A stretch of DNA of 64,000 nt from Mesorhabditis belari (taxonomy: Eukaryota > Nematoda > Chromadorea > Rhabditida > Rhabditidae), in NCBI GenBank assembly GCA_958450365.1, contig CAUEEP010000732.1, forward strand, positions 620,001-684,000, written 5' to 3'. Position 1 is the stretch's first letter, and every line of letters begins with the position of its first letter. The notes beneath the pieces were generated by a model. It was not told the DNA's origin. It saw nothing but the letters and a program-made list of their open reading frames with translations, and did not search any database. Of the stretch, positions 59,305-64,000 are shown piece after piece. Position numbers and translations under genes: made by a program.

Positions 59305-60956
59305 CAGTGCGCGTCAAAATGATAGGTCCACCCGATTTCTCAAAAACTATCAAGCAAAATCAAAATCCATATTTGTAGATGAATTTTAATTTGATTCTTG
59401 ATAAATATTCAAAAGTTTAAAAAAGTTTTTTATCGGTAAAATTTTTGGGTATTTTGGAAAAACTCAAAAATTGAGGTAAAAACCGCGTCAAAATGATAGG
59501 TCCACCACTTTATGCGCTTAATGCCTTGCCACTTTCTTGCTGATTTTTTCTTTTTTTGTATGCAAATTTTATTTTTCTACAGATTCTAAGTTTTTCCTTT
59601 AGAATGGACCGAGGAAATGCGTTGACGCTGGTGGAGCAGGGAAAAGTTGACGTTCTACACGCAAATGGACTCAGCAATCGCAAAATTGCCGAACAACTTG
59701 GTCGCTCGCACAACGTCATCCATCAATACCTTCAAAATCCACTGAATTATGGAACTAAGAAGACGACTGGACGGAAGACGACTGGACGGAAGCCGATTCT
59801 GACACCTCGAGACAAACGCCATATCGGCCAAATTGTGTCGAACTCAATGATGTCAGCCAACGAAATACGAAACGAAATTGGTCTATCGGCATCGAGAAGC
59901 ACAGTTTTGAGGACCATTACTGCAATTCCTCACATCGAGCGATGCAAAATGATACCGTCTCCTCGTCTAACCGGTGACCACAAAGTTGCTCGAGCTGAAT
60001 TTGCACGTAAGAATTTAAAGGTAGATTGAAATAAGGTGAACATTGAGTAATAGTCAGTAACAATAAAGTTTTTTTTTGGTTTAGATTATCTTCAGCGACG
60101 AAAAAAAGTTCAATCTTGATGGTCCCGATGGTAGCAAGTATTATTGGCACGATCTTCGCAAAGAACCACAAAGAACAAAAGAACCAATACTTTGGGCGTC
60201 GGAATTTCGGAGGAGACCGCTTAATGGTCTGGGGAGCATTTACGGCCGGTGGTGTACTCGAATTGAAGTTTGTCTCTTGTCGAATGAACTCGAAGGATTA
60301 TCAGGATGTGTTATCGGATTGTTTGTTACCGTTTTTGCTTAACAATCAAGGACAATGCTATCGATTCCAGCAGGACAACGCGTCGATTCACGTCAGCAGA
60401 TCAACAAAAGACTACTTTACGCAGAATAACATCGATGTCTTGAACTGGCCCGCATGTTCGCCCGACTTGAACCCGATGGAAAACTTATGGGCAATACTTG
60501 TACGCAAAGTTTATGCAAATGGACGAACATACAAGTCAGTTTCCGAGCTCACAACACAATTAATTCTTTCATGGCGGTCGATCATGCCCACGACTCTTCA
60601 AAAACTAGCTGACTCGATGGATAATCGTATTCTGGACGTGGTCACACTTAAAGGAGGACCTACAAAGTATTGACCATAGTGATAAAGTAATGATAAAACC
60701 TATTTTCATTCAGTTTTTACAATTTTTTTGGTTCTTGTTATAAAGTTTTTAATGAGTGGACCTATCATTTTGACGCGGTTTTTACCTCAATTTTTGAGTT
60801 TTTCCAAAATACTCAAAAATTTTACCGATAAAAAACTCTTTTAAACTTTTAAATATTTATCAAGAATCAAATTAAAATTCATGTGCAAATACGGATTTTG
60901 ATTTTGCTTGATAGTTTTTGAGAAATCGGGTGGACCTATCATTTTGACGCGCACTG
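59305..60956 (+). mobile_element. Tc3-like transposon, 1652 bp
   Basis: Inverted ends of about 200 bp begin CAGTGCGCGTCAAAATGATA and close with the complement. TA lies on both sides (59303-59304, 60957-60958). The phrase CGCGTCAAAATGATAGGTCC also recurs inside each long end near 59486-59506 and 60755-60780. That is two nested transposase-site-like repeats per end, as in Tc3. Confidence 0.96.
59604..60673 (+). pseudogene. Tc3-like transposase, two exons, one frameshift
   Basis: Exon 1, 59604-60020 (MDRGNALTLVEQGKVDVLHA to ARKNLK), is a paired helix-turn-helix DNA-binding domain. A 64-base intron, GTAGAT to TTTAG, follows. Exon 2, 60085-60673, carries the DDE domain: IIFSDEKKFNLDGPDG (first Asp), NFGGDRLMVWGAF, RFQQDNASIH (second Asp), ACSPDLNPMENLWAIL (final Glu). 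It ends GGPTKY. A small repeat of AAGAACCACAAAGAAC near 60160-60185 shifts the frame once after DLRKEP. Otherwise open, so it was active very recently or has an intact sister copy. Confidence 0.93.
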
Positions 60957-61207
60957 TAGTATCCCACCGCCCTCGTACAGTCGCGTAGTCGCAAAAGTTT
61001 TTTAGTATTTCATTTTTTTCAAAGCTCCCGTACTTTCAAAAATGCGTCTTTGGTATCAAAAAATAGCTGAAATTCAGGGCTATTTTTCGATACCTAAACG
61101 CGCATTGTAGCATAAACCAGTGTCGAGAAAAACTCGTCCAAAGCTAGACTACGCAACACTCCGCACCGCCATTATGGGGGTGGGGTACTATTACAGTATT
61201 TACGGTA

Positions 61208-61345
61208 TGTTTATTATGCATCACGATGCCAGTACAAAGTTTTCATTTTATAGCAAAAGTCTCATGGTGGTGGGTGAAAAGAATTATCCGGTTTTTCCAA
61301 GGAAACGCTGATTAATAAAGTGTATGTTTTAAATTCGTATTTATC
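61208..61345. repeat. resumed end of foldback repeat family F
   Basis: TGTTTATTATGCATCACGAT continues the family F sequence left at 59285, matching 10738-10790 and the AAGGAAACGCTGATTAATAA block. Confidence 0.8.
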
Positions 61346-62330
61346 CTGAATAGCTTTTCTTTTTGAATCCAGGAAAACAAGCATCGATCGATTGAAATCT
61401 TTCAAATCAAAAGCTGAAAGCTGAAAGCTGAGATATCTTTTTCATATCCAGCTAATATTCTTTCAAATGATTCTTATTTCTTCATTCAAACCCTCGGTGT
61501 CACCTTTTTCTCGTTAAAAAAACAAAAAGATCGCCCCGGGCAACGAGAAAACATTCGACTAGTTTCCCAATTTCTTCCTTTGAAACTTTAAACTCGAAAC
61601 TTTTCTCTAGTCTTATAATCTTTTGAATCCATCTATTGAATCCATCTTTTGAATCCAGTCTTATAATCTTTTGAATCCACTTTTGAATGTAATCTTTAAT
61701 TGTTTTCGTCAAAGAAATATCAAAAGTCAAAAATAGAAGCTATTTAAACTATTTAAAGCTATTTAAAATTTTGTTAAATATGCTTCAGCATTGTTTTTTT
61801 TAGATTTTTGCATCAATTCTTCAGAAAGATCTTCAAAATTGTTGAGAGCTAGTGTAGAATTTTGATCTGAAAACTATTTTTGTTATCTTTCTAGACGTCA
61901 CAAATCCAATCAAAATCCTTTTTTTGTGTACTTTTCTATTGAGAAATCTATCTGGAGAAAGGAAAACCTTTCTCCAGATAGATTTCTCGATGAAATTGCG
62001 CAACTTCTTTATCCGGATTCTTGATTTAAAAGAGATTGTAGAAAAAAAATTTTGATACAAATGAAACCCTAGAATCTCTATGAAATCTAGAATTGATTAA
62101 AAACTTCCATTCTTTTATTTTTCACTAATAATTTTGCATAAAATCAGTTCTTGACTTAAAAAGTTGAAATTTCATTTACCATATTCTCTCTAGTACCTTT
62201 TTTTATGGCTTAGTTCTTTCGGAAGCAAAAAAAGTCGATTTAAGGTGTCTAGCTCACTTTGAGTTAGCTACTAGCTCACCAGAAAGCGTGTGTTCTGTTT
62301 GAGTACATAGTACGTGATCAGCTATTGTAA
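61346..62330. other. intergenic, short repeats and a perfect hairpin
   Basis: TTGAATCCATCTTTTGAATC repeats at about 61618-61690. No exon supported. The hairpin at 61941 is listed separately. Confidence 0.6.
61941..61988. repeat. perfect 22-bp hairpin, 4-nt loop
   Basis: GAGAAATCTATCTGGAGAAA-GG pairs without mismatch with CC-TTTCTCCAGATAGATTTCTC around an AAAA loop. Confidence 0.95.
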
Positions 62331-62551
62331 TACCGTATTCTCTCTAATAGTAGTGCACACTCAAGGGTCGCCTAAATTCCTCGAAATCTCGAGAACCGCT
62401 TATCAGAACCTATTGATGTGGGGTCGGAAAATGTAGCTGACAATGAGATCTAGTGGGGGATTTGAGTGTTGAGCTTCTGTGAAAACTTGGAAACTATAAA
62501 ATAGTCATCAACTCGGCTCAGCGGGGTGCATTACTATTAGAGAAAATACGG
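62331..62551. repeat. family-B MITE, copy 2
   Basis: Same element as 54966-55187 in opposite orientation, ending AGAGAAAATACGG. Confidence 0.9.
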
Positions 62552-62611
62552 GAAATTGCTGACTATTCTTTGTCCTCGCTTTACTCTCACCTTTCATTTT
62601 TGTGCTCTTCT

Positions 62612-62701
62612 CGTTCAAGCTACTGCGAAAACTTGGAAATTGTAAAATAGGCATCAACTCGGCTCGGTGGGGTGCATTACTATTAGAGGGAATACGATAT
62701 T
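62612..62701. repeat. family-B MITE, partial copy 3
   Basis: Only the right ~90 bp (GCGAAAACTTGGAAATTGTA to AGAGGGAATACG), 60 bp downstream of copy 2 in the same orientation. Confidence 0.85.
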
Positions 62702-62879
62702 TGAATTCTGCAAGTACGCGAAATACCCATGGAAAAGATGATTATGGAGAAAGCGAGGAAATTGAATAGAAATCTATTTCATATGTCATTTTTGTCTAAC
62801 GTTATCTTATGAAATCGTTGAGCTTTAATCTCTGCTCTAATTCTAGCCTTGTCTTTTCAATTTTGCTTGACTTAAGCCG

Positions 62880-63100
62880 GAAAATTTATCGTTTTAAATC
62901 ACTCCCTTTTCCGCTTAATTGTAGAAGAGTGAGTTGAACAAGGGGGAGCAAATTCAGTCTACAATCTTTGTCATCGAATAGATCTATTGAATGTTTTTTT
63001 AAATCACTCCCTTTTCCACTCAATTGTAGGAGAATCAGTGGAACAAGGGTGAGCAAATTTAGTCTACAATCATTGTCATCGAATAGATCTATTGAATGTT
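62880..63100 (+). repeat. ~110-bp tandem repeat, two copies
   Basis: The unit runs AAATCACTCCCTTTTCCGCT to TCGAATAGATCTATTGAATG, repeated once with about ten differences. Confidence 0.9.
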
Positions 63101-63875
63101 TCCTCTTTCCCCATATAAGCTGTTCATTTTCGACTGAATCAGTTGTGCAAATAGTGAAAATGAAATGGGAAATATATCTTTTCTTTTTGATGGTCAATTT
63201 TTCAATCCAAAAATCCAACAGGGCAACCTTAAGCCCCAGATTTTCAGATTTTAAGAAACTTAAACATTAAATTCAGCGTTTTTAAACTTTAACTTCTTGA
63301 TTTCCTTTAGAAAACAAAGAAAAAACTCGTTTTGAAATTCGATTTTCAGTCTAAAAATTCTCTTTCATCGTTGAATAGTCACTTCGAAACAAAAACAAAA
63401 TGCAAAGCATATTGATTTGTCTTTTTTTTAAGCTATTTGATATATTTTTTTTGCTTTATATAGAAATCAGAACTTTATTATTCACTTATTTTCAAAATTT
63501 ATTTATATTATGGCTTTAGAAATTCCAAGAATTGTATAGAACTGTGTCAAAATCGTGTCAAATTTTTGCTGATCCTCTCCACAGTCTCATGATAGACGGA
63601 ACGAAAAAGAGGTTAGTGAATAGTCTAGAAAAGTCTAGGAGAGTTGAATCATCAAATCAAATCATCAATCAAAAATCACAATGAATTCTTCTGTAACAAC
63701 CTACAGTCAACTCTCATAATCTAAAATGTTAGAATAACTACTCGATTTTAACATGAAGCTAAGGTGAATCGTCCCTTGTTGCCCTTTATTGTCCTTGCTT
63801 TACATTTGTCCTTTCCATCAAGTTTATTCCCACTAAAATTTTTGGTACTATCACAGATTTGATTTGGCAATTTGG
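63101..63875. other. intergenic, no gene seen
   Basis: AT-rich DNA without splice-framed open frames. Confidence 0.5.
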
Positions 63876-63879
63876 ACAA

Positions 63880-63966
63880 CTCAATGATTAGCACAGAATA
63901 GAGCTGAGAATAGAGTATAGAATAGAGCACAGAATAGAGCACAGAATAGAGCACAGAATAGAGCTG
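63880..63966 (+). repeat. AGAATAGAGCAC 12-bp tandem repeat
   Basis: About six copies near the window end. Confidence 0.9.
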
Positions 63967-64000
63967 AGAATTTCTTAGCCATTAATCAAATAACTTTCGA

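Larger units (their letters stand above)
59286..61207. repeat. family-A MITE, copy 3, split by the Tc3-like element
   Basis: The left end TACCATAAATACTGTAATA (59286-59304) and the rest from TAGTATCCCACC (60957) to TTTACGGTA (61207) together make one ~270-bp family-A MITE. It is interrupted at a TA dinucleotide by 59305-60956. Confidence 0.92.

Overview
The window is nuclear DNA of a nematode, most likely a rhabditid (clade V). It is AT-rich, with many short exons, introns of about 50 bp mixed with repeat-swollen ones, TTTCAG-type acceptors, probable spliced-leader acceptors just upstream of ATGs, and a nematode-specific Str-type chemoreceptor. All calls come from reading the sequence and tracking splice phase; no search was run.

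Six protein genes could be assembled exon by exon with consistent phases. (1) 496-5505 (+): a pentameric ligand-gated ion channel, 5' end not found. (2) 5866-9848 (-): a seven-transmembrane Str-like chemoreceptor of 436 aa with an unusual N-terminal extension. (3) 19136-21693 (-): hars-1, histidyl-tRNA synthetase, with alternative cytosolic and mitochondrial first exons. It is followed 194 bp downstream on the same strand by (4) 16950-18941 (-): rbm-22, a spliceosomal RNA-binding protein; the spacing looks like an operon. (5) 28886-35039 (+): a four-EF-hand calmodulin-like protein with a long N-terminus. It converges on (6) 35885-38795 (-): a JNK/KGB-like MAP kinase with an atypical T-N-Y activation loop. 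(7) 40762-45575 (-): a 17-exon SLC23/NAT-type nucleobase or ascorbate transporter with a GC-AG intron. A terminal exon of an unknown gene may lie at 7-258 (-).

Most of the rest is mobile-element and repeat DNA. There is a nearly intact mariner (11312-12576), a nearly intact Tc3-like element (59305-60956), and a 2.5-kb tandem duplication carrying two copies of a decayed Tc1-like element (47618-52695). A fragment of a second mariner lies at 54207-54649. An element at 56091-57138 has its transposase body replaced by 52 in-frame copies of a 9-bp repeat. There are many palindromic MITE families, a SINE-like element resembling 5S rRNA, tRNA-like relics and numerous minisatellites.

The right third (47.6-62.7 kb) is a nest of insertions and duplications. 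It includes an inverted, partly duplicated copy of the last two transporter exons (53172-54180) and a three-level nest: an old foldback repeat, a MITE inside it, and the Tc3-like element inside the MITE. No CRISPR array, rRNA operon or prokaryotic feature is present.
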